A stretch of 64,000 nucleotides of DNA. It comes from Scleroderma bovista. Lineage: Eukaryota > Basidiomycota > Agaricomycetes > Boletales > Sclerodermataceae. Position 1 is the first letter of the stretch. Each line of letters begins with the position of its first letter. Positions 10,627-21,796 of this stretch are shown in pieces. The stretch lies in the NCBI GenBank assembly GCA_037178675.1, contig JAYMGJ010000144.1, forward strand, positions 24,273 to 88,272, read 5' to 3'. The notes beneath the pieces are model-generated. The model was not told where the DNA came from. It did not search any database and saw only the letters and a list, made by a program, of their open reading frames with translations. The position numbers and the translations under genes were made by a program.

Positions 10627-11965
10627 AAGGTACTTCTTTGGCTCAGCATTTTCAGACTTGCTGAGTTTTTCAGGATGAGGGCTGAAGATTTCTGGACTGA
10701 TCTCGTCAAATTGAATGAGTGACCGGGCAAGGGAGAGATCTCAGAGGCTTTTACTAGCCAGGAGTTGGCCCAATTTGCAGTGACAATTGCTGTGGCCTTT
10801 CTTAACCCCTGTGAGTTTTTTCCAGAGTTTTTTCCAATCAGCATCAAAATAAAATTGATTGGGTAATTTAGTGGCCGTGGAATGGGACTTTGATAGATTT
10901 GCCCAAGCTGTCAAAGGCAGATCTTTATGAGCTTCCCACCAATCTCAACAGACAAGGCTGGAAATCTTTTCAAGATGGTCAAGCTGGGTGCTGTTGACAA
11001 ACCAGCAACTGTAGTTGATAGGCACAGAAAGATTATTTTGTGGTATCTCCCTAACATACTGCAAACCAATCACGTGGTAGGTGTTTCTTGGCCCTGCTAG
11101 TTATCTTCAATATGTTTACCCTCCCTCCATAGGAAAAATTCAATGATGCTGTGAGAGGCCTGAAGATGGTTCTCAAATGGGAAGGCCCTACCAAATCTCA
11201 GGCCAATTGGTGATTATGCAACTTCACCAATCCAAAAGGGGAAACAGAATTTGGCATAGGTACGTTATCTATTTCCCCTGGGACATTCACACTGGGGCAC
11301 AAAGTAAGTTTGATCAATCTATGATAATTGACATATGTGATTTATGTGATTTAATATATTAATTTGGATCAGCGACTTGTGGACCCAATTCTGCCATCTG
11401 CTTCTATGCATTTATCTCAGGTTTGTCACTCGTGGACCTGATTCTGCAATCTGCTTCTATATGTTTACCACAGGTTGGTCGATGGCTACAGGAGTCAGAG
11501 CCAATGGAGAGGCTCGCAAATGCCATTCTAGGCATTATTCACCTTGATCTCCACCAGGCAGGCTTGGCAGCAAATGTGGCCTATAAGGACTGTACAGCAT
11601 CTTGCCAGCCATCTAATTGGACTTTGGCCTATTCAGGCATGGATGTTATTGTCAACCGGATAACACCTCCACATCAGGATGCTGGTGGCGCTTCATCCTC
11701 TTATGATCTTTTAATCAGTCTAGGCAAGGGATATAAAGCGAAACTCTGTGTGACAGATATTGGGGCGCAGTTCACTTACCACCCTGGCACCCTAGTCTTT
11801 CTTTGTGGGAAGGTCTTGAAGCATTCAGTGCCAGCATGGGAGGGGGGGGAGAGAGTTGTTATTGCACACTATATGAAGGATCTTCTCCATGACAGGATGG
11901 GTTTCCCATGCCCCGATTTGCCATCTCAGACATTTTGGTGGAAGCAGTTTGGTTCTGGGCAGTAA
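10627..11965 (+). pseudogene. TET/JBP-like 2OG-Fe(II) dioxygenase, catalytic core intact
   Basis: Recognisable exons are about 10627-10812 (FWTDLVKLNE, stop, PGKGEISEAF), 10927-11076 (MSFPPISTDKAGNLFK to LPNILQTNHV), 11133-11303, 11373-11420 and 11474-11965. The introns at 11077, 11304 and 11421 have GT-AG ends and keep frame. The last exon carries the double-stranded beta-helix signature: Fe-binding HQD at 11672-11680 (PPHQDAGG), the distal His in VLKHSV (11822) and the 2-oxoglutarate Arg in GERVVIAHY (11852). This arrangement matches the fungal TET/JBP family, which oxidises modified bases in DNA and is often linked to KDZ transposons; substrate here is inferred only. In-frame TGAs lie in the first fragment (after KLNE) and in exon 2 (after QANW), both consistent with CGA to TGA decay. 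No KDZ transposase was seen nearby. Confidence 0.7.
11373..11473 (+). repeat. exon 11373-11420 and its tandem copy 11421-11473, which now reads as an intron
   Basis: The exon encoding RLVDPILPSASMHLSQ is followed directly by a diverged copy (gtggacctgattctgc and cttctatatgtttacc segments). The copy starts GTTTGT and ends CCACAG, so it has intron ends. Removing it as a 53-nt intron joins SQ to VGRWLQ in frame. Confidence 0.6.
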
Positions 11966-11983
11966 TTGGGGCTTTTTTGACTA

Positions 11984-12094
11984 GTATTGATAGCCATCGC
12001 TTGTCATGGATTAGTAGTGGGTTGGATCAGGGCTTGGCAGGGGTATTGATAGCCGTTGCTTGTCATCTATTAGTAGTGGGTTAGATCAGGGTTG
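11984..12094. repeat. two-copy tandem repeat, 59-bp unit
   Basis: The block gtattgatagcc(a/g)t(c/t)gcttgtcat with ttagtagtgggtt and gatcagg occurs at 11984 and again at 12043, immediately 3' of the dioxygenase stop codon. Confidence 0.7.
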
Positions 12095-12550
12095 TTTGAT
12101 TATGAGCGTGTGAGGCTTTCAGACCAAGGGAGTTCACTGGCAATGGAATCCATAGTACTCAACATTATGTCCCAACAAATTCGAAAGGCAATAAGAAATA
12201 TAGCCACCATCCATGCACCCAGTGGTCCCCACCCCAATTCCAGGTCTGCAGGCATTTATTCCTTGACTGCTATGAAGACTAGAAGGGGAAAAATGACCTA
12301 CAAAGAAGTTTGCAACTGGTCCTACTACAGAGCTTCCTCTAGTGAAGGAGAGGAAACTCCCAGAAAACAGAAGACAAAGACATCTGGGGGGGCTACTGGG
12401 GAAGGCGACATTGTCAATGAGTTTGCTCAATCTATAGATGAGGATTGCCCTGGTGGATTCCAAGGTGTCACTTCAGTTAGATGGAAAACCAAGGTCAAAG
12501 TTGTCCTTTTTCAGCCCATCTTTTCTGACCCAATAAAAGACTCAGAATGA
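12092..12550 (+). CDS. hypothetical ORF
   Basis: An open frame of about 150 codons with Lys/Arg-rich and Ser/Thr/Glu-rich stretches (RKQKTKTSGGATGEGD). No known domain, signal peptide or membrane segment was recognised. It begins inside the 59-bp repeat and ends about 100 bp before the tandem array. It could be an exon of a gene related to the upstream dioxygenase or a chance ORF. Confidence 0.25.
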   Translation: MFDYERVRLSDQGSSLAMESIVLNIMSQQIRKAIRNIATIHAPSGPHPNSRSAGIYSLTAMKTRRGKMTYKEVCNWSYYRASSSEGEETPRKQKTKTSGGATGEGDIVNEFAQSIDEDCPGGFQGVTSVRWKTKVKVVLFQPIFSDPIKDSE

Positions 12551-12649
12551 CTTTCTCCAAGAATGGATTCCATTTTGAGCTCAGTACCTGCCAATCATGT
12601 TGGAGTTGGAAAACCCAGCCATACCAGGAAAATGTCAAGTCTGCCTACA

Positions 12650-13192
12650 GGTTCTACAAACACATCTCATGTTGGCCTGCCCCACATTTGCATCTCCTTG
12701 CTAATTTAATTTTTTGCAACCCCAGCCAGTACTGGTTCTACAAACACATCTCATGTTGCCCTGCCCACACTTGCATCTGCTTGCTAATTCTTTGTATCCC
12801 CAGCCAGTACTGGTTCTACAAGCACATCTCATGTCAGCCTGCCCCACATTTGCATCTGCTTGCTAATTCTTTGCACCCCCAGCTGGTACTGGTTCTACAA
12901 AGCACATATCATGTCAGTGTGCCCCAAATTTGCATCCCCTTGCAGGTTTTTTGCAACCCTGGCCAGTACTAGTTCTACAGACACATCTCATGTTGGCCTG
13001 CCCCACATTTGCATCTGCTTGCTAATTCTTTGCACCTGGCTGGTACTGGTTCTACAAAACACATCTCATGTTGGCCTGCCCCACACATCTGCTTGCTAAT
13101 TCTTTTTACCCCTGGCCAGTACTGGTTCTACAAACACATCTCATGTTGGCCTGCCCCCCATTTGCATCTGCTTGCTAATTCTTTGTACCCCT
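12650..13192. repeat. minisatellite array, about 79-bp unit, left block
   Basis: Seven imperfect copies start with ggttctac(a) near 12650, 12734, 12812, 12891, 12971, 13048 and 13124. The spacing is 76-84 bp. Each contains acatctcatgttggcctgcc and gcttgctaattctttg-like blocks. The plus strand is open for long stretches, but unit lengths are not constant multiples of three, so a repeat protein is unlikely. Confidence 0.85.
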
Positions 13193-13696
13193 TGTAGCAA
13201 CAAAACTGGGGCGACAGCAACGTAGGAACGCAAGTGTACCTTTGATAGCTAGTAGCGAGGTCTTGAAGTTGAGTTTTATGAGAGTAGCAAGTACAAGTGA
13301 GAACAGTTTTAACTGTATTGAACTGTAGTGTAAACACCGAGTTTGTTCGTTATTCTACATGGGATTCCTACAGGGTATATATACCTGTGATACATGGTCT
13401 GTGCATAGATAAGTATTAATCTTGCCTATTTCACCATATTCCCATATGTAGTAAGTGCACTTTCCATATATGTAGTTATCTGGACATGTGCTAGTAACGT
13501 GCATCAACATGTGTTTAACATGTGTTGTGCTTCTAATAGTTCCGGCATCTTTGTGGAACCAGTCATGTGATCTACCAGTAATCCGGTTGACACTACTCCA
13601 TATCACATGTAACTGTGATCTCTGGAAATCTCCAAGATAAGATAAGATAAGATAAGATGAGATTGTACTTCATCTAATCATGCTTTCTTGTTGACA
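13193..13696 (-). mobile_element. solo LTR inside the minisatellite
   Basis: 504 bp from TGTAGCAACAAAAC to TTGTTGACA on the plus strand, flanked by the perfect 5-bp duplication CCCCT (13188-13192 and 13697-13701). It contains a gataa microsatellite (about 13633-13660) and TATATATA near 13376. The minus orientation (TGTCAACAAG start) is a guess from resemblance to the family E LTR, which has similar TATCTTATCT runs near its 5' end. Confidence 0.8.
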
Positions 13697-14333
13697 CCCC
13701 TGGCCGGTATGGGTTCTACAGACACATCTCATGTTGGCCTGCCCCACATTTGCATCCCCTTGCTGGTTTTTTGCACCCCAAGCCGGTACTGGTTGTACAA
13801 AGACATCTCATGCCAGCCTGCCCCACATTTGCATCCCCTTTCTGGTTCTTTGCAACCCCGGCTGGTACTGGTTCTACAAAACACATCTCATGTCAGTCTG
13901 CCCCCACATTCACATCTGCTTGCCAATTCTTTGTACCCGGCTGGTACTGGATCTACAAAACACATCTCATGTCGGCCTGCCCCACATTTGCATCCCCTTG
14001 CTAATTCTTTGTACCCCCAGCCAATATGGGTTCTACTGATGCATCTCATGTTGGCCTGCCCCACATTTGCATCCCCTTGCTGGTTTTTTGCACCCCAGGC
14101 CAGTACTGGTTGTACAAAGATATCTCATGCTGGCCTCCCCACACTTGCATCCCCTTGCTGGTTCTTTGCAACCCTGGCCAGTACTGGTTCTACAAACACA
14201 TCTCATGTTGGCCTGCCCCACATTTGCATCTGCTTGCTAATTCTTTGTACCCCCGGCCAGTACTGGTTGTACAAACACATCTCATGTCAGCCTGCCCCCC
14301 ATTTGCATCTGCTTGCTAATTCTTTGCACCCAG
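13697..14333. repeat. minisatellite array, right block
   Basis: The array resumes after the solo LTR with eight further copies (starts near 13710, 13790, 13868, 13949, 14029, 14109, 14187 and 14266). The interruption cleanly splits one array of about 15 units. Confidence 0.85.
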
Positions 14334-16663
14334 TGTCACGCACCAAAGGTGTTTGGTACTGTGAACATGGAGAAAGTTAGCCGATGAATCAATGCAAAGA
14401 ATGCACACCCAAGATCTGTTGAAAGATTGCCCCGACTTGAGGGATAGAGACAGCACTTGCTATCTCTCTCATGCAAAGTCAAGACTATCCTTATGCGAAG
14501 GATGAGTACAAGCTCGTTGTAGCCATCTATCACACAAGAAAGACTATCCTGGTGCAAGAGATGACTGCCAACATCTAGCAGTCACCACTCATGCAAGGAC
14601 CAGCCAAGAAGCAGAAGAATTCAAAGAAGATGACTGTTTTTGGTATGAGAAAGGAATGCAAGTGACTGCAGTCCAACTCCCATACCAGAGCAACCAAAGA
14701 AGAAGAAGAAACAATAGAGCAACAAAGGAGAGAGAGAAGAAATGAATTGTAGCACCCAAATGTCAACATTAGGTGCCCAGTGCCAGCATTCTGATTTTGT
14801 GAATAGCTCCGCCGTTTCTGAAGCTATCAAGCACATGACTATATGGTCAGAAAGCCTAGACTGTGGTCTATCTGCCTGTCAAGTTCCGACATAAATCTGT
14901 TCATTTCCCACGGAGATATTTCACCCACAATCCAGACCTCCACTCTATCACTCACTATGGAGTCCACATTTTCTCTGGAATGTTTCTCTGCTATTGCAGC
15001 AGACCTCAACTATGTCCTGCTCTTGAGACAGCCTCTCCCAGAGCTCCTGTGCACTGTCTGGCACATATCTTCCCAGCCTGCTCCCTTGGTCCCTCTTGTT
15101 CTTGGTCAGCATGTTCTCCTCGTCAGTCCTGCATCACACATGTACTTTGGTCGCCTCAAGTCTATCATTAGACTTGAAGATTCATACCTGGTTGTCTCTG
15201 TGTCTCCTGAGTCCTCTGCATATGGTCCTTTTGTCCCAGAGTCCTGTCACATCCATCTCCCACTGTCATTCATCTTGCTTCCCTGGACACATTGAATCCA
15301 CTACTTGCAATTCTCTTCTCTGCTATCCCACAGCAAACACAAATGATACAGTGCTCTAGAACCCTTCTTAGGAACCCTTACAGAGTACAGAACCTTCTCC
15401 CTACTGCTCTAGAGAAGACTGTACTTGGGGAGCACCAAATTTTCGCATTTTTGCCCTACAGAAGCTCAACCCAAGGGATTTGTGACACTCTGTGACCAGC
15501 TGTGACTCTACTTGTCATTCCAGGCCCCCTGACACTGCTCTTCTGGTTGGATCAGTTCTTCTATTATCCCCCAGCCACTCCCATCAGTGGCACTGCTTCA
15601 GAAGCTCATCTCCAGATCTAAAGTTCAATAAATCATAGGTTATGCTTCCCTTCTTTCTGAGTCACACAGAGTCACTCTGGCTCACTCTGACTCACTCTGC
15701 TGTGCATTATTCATCCCCTCTTGGCATTACTAATCTCCATTACTCCCCTTATCAATCACTTACCAATCATCCTTCAAATCATGCTTATATGCTGCTTATC
15801 AATTCATGACTCATGCCCCTATGATTCATATGCATTATGTCATTGCATATGCTCATTTAGCTTCAATCTACTCATCCCATGCTTTCCCCCCCTCTCTTTT
15901 GGGCCCCATGCAATGACTTTTGCATATTCTTGGTTATACACCCCTTTTTACCTATGTTTTTGCTCTTTCTTTTGGCTCAGCAGCTTGTTTAGGCTCTCCC
16001 CATCGATTACTCAGCCTGATTACACTGCTTACTGATCGCTTACCAGTTCCTTACCAATCTCTTACCAAGCACTTTGTCATTTGTGCTTACTGGGCCACAG
16101 CCCCTCCTGTATATAAACCAGCAGCCAAAGGCTGCAACCCATCAATAAAGCAACCACATTCACTGTCCCTCACTGTCTATAAGCTCCCTCTCTGTCCTTG
16201 GACTTGTAGGTCACTCAGTGCTGGCCTAAAGCTCCATTATTGCTGTTTATCAGATATACTTGATATCTGATCATTTCTCTAGGCTGAAGTGCAGTCTAGC
16301 TCATCTGTCCACTCCATCCCATCACTGTCCATTGCATTCTTGAAGCAGGAGCTGTCCCCCTTGCTTCCCCCTTGCTCCATCACTGTTATATCCCCCCTAT
16401 CATCAATCTATCATCACTCTTCATCCCCAGGACTCTTCCTAACTACTGTGGTAGCCTGAAGAAGAGTCAGTCCCATCCCCAGTCGCATTCATTCCCCATC
16501 AGAAGCCCTTCCCTTCCCTTCTGCACCTTGCCTGAAGGTGTGCAGCACATCCCCCTCAGGAGATTAGATACCAGATATGCAAAGGAAGACCACCACTTGC
16601 ATATTGCTGTCATTTGGTGTTGGTTGTTGGTTGTTCTGACCTCTTCCCTCACTTAGGCACACA
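14334..16663 (+). mobile_element. 5' LTR of Gypsy element A (2330 bp)
   Basis: Begins TGTCACGCACC and ends CTTAGGCACACA. It is nearly identical in structure to the solo copy at 46346-48639 and the truncated copy at 28412-30177. It is followed at once by a primer-binding-site-like sequence and a Gag ORF, so it is the 5' LTR of the downstream element. It contains a candidate promoter (tatataaacc near 16110) and tandem taccaat motifs before it. A 2.3 kb LTR is long for a fungal Gypsy element. The ORFs inside are not homologous to known proteins. Confidence 0.85.
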
Positions 16664-16681
16664 TCTGGAGCCCACCGTGAG
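16664..16681 (+). other. primer binding site of Gypsy element A
   Basis: TCTGGAGCCCACCGTGAG directly follows the LTR end. It contains TGG, which would pair with a tRNA 3' CCA. The tRNA species is not identified. Confidence 0.55.
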
Positions 16682-16728
16682 GGGTGGTAGTATCTGGATT
16701 TGATATCCCGCTTTTGTCAATTCTGTCA

Positions 16729-18340
16729 ATGTCCTCATCTCTGTTGACCTCTCCATCTCCCACAACTCTATCTACCCCATCTACACTGTCCCACTGGACT
16801 CCTACATCACCTCATAACATTTCCCAACTTGCTCTACCTCCTACATTGACAACACTTTCCTCCTCTACCCCTATTGCTATCAACATATCATCACCTATGG
16901 CTACTGTCACACCCTCTGTGCTTACTCTACCAATCATTGGGACTAAGTCAGCCCCAGAGAAGTTCACTGGAGAGCACTCTTATGTCAAGCCCTTCATTGC
17001 CCACTATGAACGTCTTTGCACTCTTCATCATGTCACCTCTGACACTGAGAAGGTGCAATCTATCCTTCAATACTGTTCCATCCATGTACAAGAAATCATC
17101 CAAGGCATGCCACACTACCATACTCCTAACTTGGATGCCTTCAAGAAGGATCTCTTGAAGCACTTTGATGCTGATTTCTCCAATCAACACTTCCAAGAGA
17201 CAGATCTTACGTGATTTGTCCTTGAATCCTTGGACACTCCAATCACCTCTCTTCATGACTTCAGAGCATACAACAGAGACTTAATTCACATTGGAGGATG
17301 GCTGATGAATAAAGGAAAGATATCAGAAGGAGACTATAATCGCTATTTCTGGATTGGACTACCCCACTCATTCCAATCTGATGTGGATGCTCGTCGTCTC
17401 CTCAAGGATCCCAAGCTGGATGTTTCTGTACCCTTGTTGAAGTTGCACGTGCACCCAGCATAAACCATCGACGAAGTGCGCACAAGACTGCGACCTGTAT
17501 TAGTGTAGACTTAGTAATAGTCCTCTTTAGAGTAGATGTTACATGTCACACATCACATGTCACAGTCACGCGTCACACTATTTGTTGTATATAAACAGTG
17601 TTCATCGCTTATATAATAAAAACAGCTCTTAACCAGCTACCGCTACCATCTCTGGTTGTGCACTCCACCCAAACAGGTGAGTTGGAGTAGCAGTTCCTCT
17701 ACGTACATAGGTATTGCTTCAACAACCCTATCCCTATGCAGATGTCTGCAAGGTAGCAGAAGAACTCCTCCACCATGACAGGTTTGACCTGGAAGAAAAG
17801 GAGTTTCTTGGAATGAAGTCACCTTTGGAACCTAGGAACAACTCATCTATCTCTGATCATTGTAACTCCAGAGATGATCTCATTCGTCCACTACTGTCTT
17901 CTCCAGATGCCAGGGTCAATCTCAGAGCTTTGGATCAGGAAAGAATAATTGCAAAGGAGAGAGATGATGTTGAGACACTTGTCCACAAGCTCTCCCGCAT
18001 GTCCCTCTCTGACCCAGACTATGCCATCTACTACTTCCGTGCCATGAAGCTTGACCCTGATATTGGCAAAGTCTTCCCTCGTCCTGTCCTTCCTACTCAA
18101 GCCCCTACTTCCGCATCCACTACTGTGACCACTCCTACTCATCCTACTCGTCCTCTTGTTCAACCTCCCATCATCTGCTATGGGTGTGGTGTAGAGGGTC
18201 ATGGTCTCAACAGATGTGAAGCTGTCAATGAGCTTGTATCAAGAGGATCACTTGCCAGGGATGAAACATGCAGAATTACTCTCCCAAATGGTCAAAGACT
18301 TTGTCAGGAATGGAGAAGAGACTATCCTGCAAGCATATGA
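16729..18340 (+). pseudogene. Gag of Gypsy element A
   Basis: The Gag frame opens at ATG 16729, after the primer binding site, with a Ser/Thr/Pro-rich start. The capsid-like part (EKFTGEHSYVKPFIAHYERL to the QETDLT stop, then DTPITSLHDFRAYNRDL) resembles the retrotransposon Gag capsid fold. TGA at about 17212 interrupts it. At 17435 a Copia-2 solo LTR is inserted. Beyond it the Gag continues (PYADVCKVAEELL...) to a zinc knuckle CYGCGVEGHGLNRCE (CX2CX4HX4C, about 18177-18221) that would bind the RNA genome, and ends at 18340. Particle assembly function is inferred from the family. Confidence 0.75.
17435..17724 (+). mobile_element. solo LTR of Copia-2 inside the Gypsy A gag
   Basis: 290 bp from TGTTGAAG to CTTCAACA, flanked by the perfect duplication ACCCT (17430-17434 and 17725-17729). 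It matches the Copia-2 LTRs at 44948 and 52837. The gag frame resumes after it. Confidence 0.92.
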
Positions 18341-20331
18341 ATGTCATGCTGCTGCTGCTGCTGCTAGAGCTGCTAGCACAGTGCACTTTATTATCCATGA
18401 TGAAGAAGACCTGCAAGCAAGAATCTATGAACTTGAAGAAGAATCTCTTGTTGCCACTGTTGATCATGCTCCTAGAGTTACCAAGGAGAAAAGGAAAACT
18501 GCATTTGAAGGTGTCATCATGCCTTCTTATGGTAAAGGCAAGGAAAAAGAGAATCAAGCCCCTGCTGCTGCTCCTGTACCTGTGCCAAAGCCAATGCCTG
18601 CATCTATTCCTATGCCAGTGCCCATCGAGGTTCATCCCTATCTCTTTGACGGTGCAAATGATGATGCTATCGATACTTCCCAGAGTTTGCATATGAGAGA
18701 TGCCAATGGTGGTCTCGCTCAGCTCACTGGTCTTATTGAAAATGTTCCTTTGCTACCAAGACATGGGAAAATCTCTATGTCTCCCCTGACAATGACTCTG
18801 GGAGAGAGACTCTGGCACATATATTGTCTTTGGAGCCAACACTGATCATCCCTTGGAGATGTGTGCAATCGATGCACACTCTGCCAATCATTCTGGAACT
18901 GGACTTTTGGCTATTCATGAATCAGAAGAAAAAGCTGAAGGAGAAGAGGCATCCTCTGTCTCACCTCATCCATCACCTCCTGATTTGCCTGCTTGTATTG
19001 CTTCACCTCCCCCATCAACTCTTGATCCACTGTCATCACATCCTATTGCATCTTCAACTACTCCTCCTATGCCTGCTACTACTCCAAACAATCCACATCC
19101 AACTCTAGATGAAGCACTTCAGGTTGTTGCTGAGCATATTCATGCTGTTGGAGATGGTGTCCTAGAGCCACTTAACCCTGCTATTGCTTTCCTCTGTGCT
19201 CAGATTCATGAAGAAGAGCAACACTCTATGTTTAGCTTTCTGATCCTGCTGAATGCACAACTGGAAAACTCTGACACTGAAGATCCTGCCAATCAAGCAC
19301 AAGACTTCTCTGTTCCAGCCTGTGATGAAGATCCCCCTCCATATCCCAATGTCTCTTCATCTGTGAATTTTGCATCTATGGAGCCTATGATTCCTGCTCT
19401 ACAAGTCTCTCCTTCAAGTCCTACTCTTCTGTTATCCCCTCAGTTGCCAGGTTGCAATGCTTTATCTCCCCCATCAACCCCCAATCCATCATCACCACCT
19501 CCTGTTCCTTCTACCACTGCTAGCACTCCCTCCAATCCTAGTCCCACTCCAGATGAAGTCCTTCAAAGCATCATTGAAGAGATTGAATTTTCTGGTGGTA
19601 CTTCTGCAGCTGTTGAAGAGCACCCTGTCATTGCCTGCATTTGTGCCAGAATCCATGAGCAAGAACATCTCCCCATTGATGATCGATCAATGTTATCTGT
19701 TTGTCAAATTGTGGATCTTTCAGGCCCTTGTCTTGAAAGCTGCTATGCTCTTCCTTCTCAAGATGGTGTTGATACATTGGGAAATTGTTATCAGGACTAT
19801 CTCATTCTGCATACTTCCTTGGCTGTCTCCAAAGATGAAATGACAGACACACACTCCAGTTGTGTCACTCAAATTGGAACTACCTTTACCAGATTCTATC
19901 CCCAATCAACTCCAGCTGCTGTGACTCCTGATCCAACTGATGAGATCAGTGATGATCCTGATTCTCCTCTGTTGTCCTTCACACCTATTCCATTCTGGAA
20001 GCCAAATGCAGATGTTGATTGCTCATTCACTCCTGACTCTGCTGTTACCACTCCTCCTCTTACTCCTATGTCCTCTCTGGATGATGAAGAACAGACTACT
20101 CCTTCATCACTCCCTCCATCTTCAGAATCCCCTGGTTCCCCTGTCTCTGGTCTTCAACTCCTTGCATTAGCTGTTACCAGTACTATTCAAGACCCTCATC
20201 CTGCCCCACTTCCTGCTATCACCTATATCAGTGGTGAACCCTTACCCCCTGAAGCTACATCCTTTCAGACACTCCCTCCTGGTATTGATCCAGAGCAGGA
20301 TCAGTCCTTTCTTGAAGATTTGTTTCTTTGA
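18341..20331 (+). pseudogene. Gypsy A protease-region polyprotein with Ser/Pro-rich spacer
   Basis: Two frames (18201-18845 and 18853-20331) encode the region between Gag and RT. Segments GLAQLTGLIENVPLL and, in another frame, VFGANTDHPLEMCAIDAHS fit the protease and post-protease part of this Gypsy group, although no intact D(S/T)GA motif was seen. The following about 400 residues are low-complexity Pro/Ser/Thr with repeated TPDEVLQ(S/V) and HEEEQH-like units, two similar blocks near 19100-19250 and 19540-19690. This may be an internally duplicated linker. Its role is unknown. Confidence 0.5.
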
Positions 20332-21796
20332 TCGAGAACTTCCACATTCAATTTCACATGTGTTTTCTTTGACTGAGCCCAGCCTTCTTGGCTATTTTTG
20401 TACTTCTATTGCTGCATTGTCTACTCACTTGGACCAAGAAGTCATAAAACTCCTATCTCCTCAGATCTTGCCTACTAGTACAATGCCTGCACTACCATCT
20501 ATGCAAACTGATACTTCTCTGCTTTTGTCTGCTGATGTCCTCTATGTACAGAATTTAGCCTCATCCTCTCCATCAAATCTCCCAACCTCACCCTATCCCA
20601 TTCCAGTCCGAGATGACTTAAATATTCCATGGCTCTTTTATTCTTTTGAAGATTTTTGTTACATGTTACACTTCCAATGTGTATTCTATATAAACTCTGA
20701 GGACTCTGATGATGAATTAGGCCAATGGTGCCTTGGTGCTTACAAGTGTGTGGATTGGAAAGTCAAACCGGTTCCCAGTCACTATCCAGAAGATGCCCAT
20801 GTTCATTGTCAATTCCCCGAGAATCCCCTTGATTCACTCACACCACTCACTCCCCTGCCACCTGCCTTCATTCCAACAAAGAAGCTTACCAATGAGCACC
20901 TGGCATTAATGAAACTAAACCCTGATGGTTTCCTCTGGCCAGAAGAAGAAAAACTTTTTGCACATGTCATGAAGCTTAATGAAGCAGTGCTAGCCTTTGA
21001 TGAATCAGAGCACAGCAATTTTTGCTCAGACTACTTCTCCCCTTACATCATCCCAGTCCTGCCCCATGAACCATGGGAGTACCGCAACATACCTATCCCT
21101 CCTGGCATTCGTGAATGTGTTATCCAGCTGCTTAGAGACAAGATTGCAGCTGGACTCTATGAACCTGCACAGTCATCATATCACTCCAAGTGGTTCTGTG
21201 TCATGAAGAAGAATGGAAAGATCCGGATTGTCCATGATCTGCAGCATCTCAATAAGGTTACAATCAGAGATGCTGGAGTTCCACCTATTTTGGATGACTT
21301 TGTTGAGCCATTCACTGGCCGGCAATGTTACACCATCTTTGATCTCTTTTCTGGATTTGATGCCCACCAACTGCATCCTGATAGCCGAGATCTCACCTCA
21401 TTCATGACTCCCCTCAGTCTCTTATGGCATACCACAATGCCACAAGGTTACACCAACTCGCCTTCCAAATTCCAAAATTGTACTAGTTTCATCTTACAAG
21501 ATGAGATCCCCCATGTTGCCAATGTATTTATCGACAATCTTCCCATCAAAGGCCCTGTAACATGCTATGACGATGCCAATGGCAATGCCGAAACCCTGCC
21601 AGCCAACCCAGGGATTCGTTGCTTCATTTGGGAACATGCTGTAGATGTGCACCAGATTATGCACCACTTTGCGCATGCAGGCGGAACTTTTTCTGGTCCA
21701 AAGATGCAGGTCTGCTGTCCTCATGTTTTGATCCTTGGCCAAGAATGCCACCCAGACCTCCTCTTGCAACACCAAAGGATGTACGTTCTTTTCTAG
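20332..21796 (+). pseudogene. reverse transcriptase of Gypsy element A
   Basis: RT blocks run in order: WFCVMKKNGKIRIVHDLQHLN, YTIFDLFSGFDAHQL, TPLSLLWHTTMPQGYTNSP and VFIDNLPIKG. The conserved (F/Y)xDD box reads FIDN at about 21530-21541, so the second catalytic Asp is Asn. Even without other damage the polymerase should be inactive. The ORF is otherwise open for over 500 codons. Flanks are the protease spacer upstream and RNase H downstream with a frame change near 21780. Confidence 0.85.

Noticed and set aside
12547..14380. ORFs of a repeating SHVGLPHICICLL-type peptide in the minisatellite
   Set aside because: Unit lengths of 76-84 bp are not a fixed multiple of three and several frames are open equally; not a real repeat protein.
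14843..16270. Plus-strand ORFs of 100-150 codons inside the A LTRs (also at 28921 and 46804)
   Set aside because: They recur because the LTR recurs, are not conserved in frame through stops, and match no family; LTR sequence read as protein.
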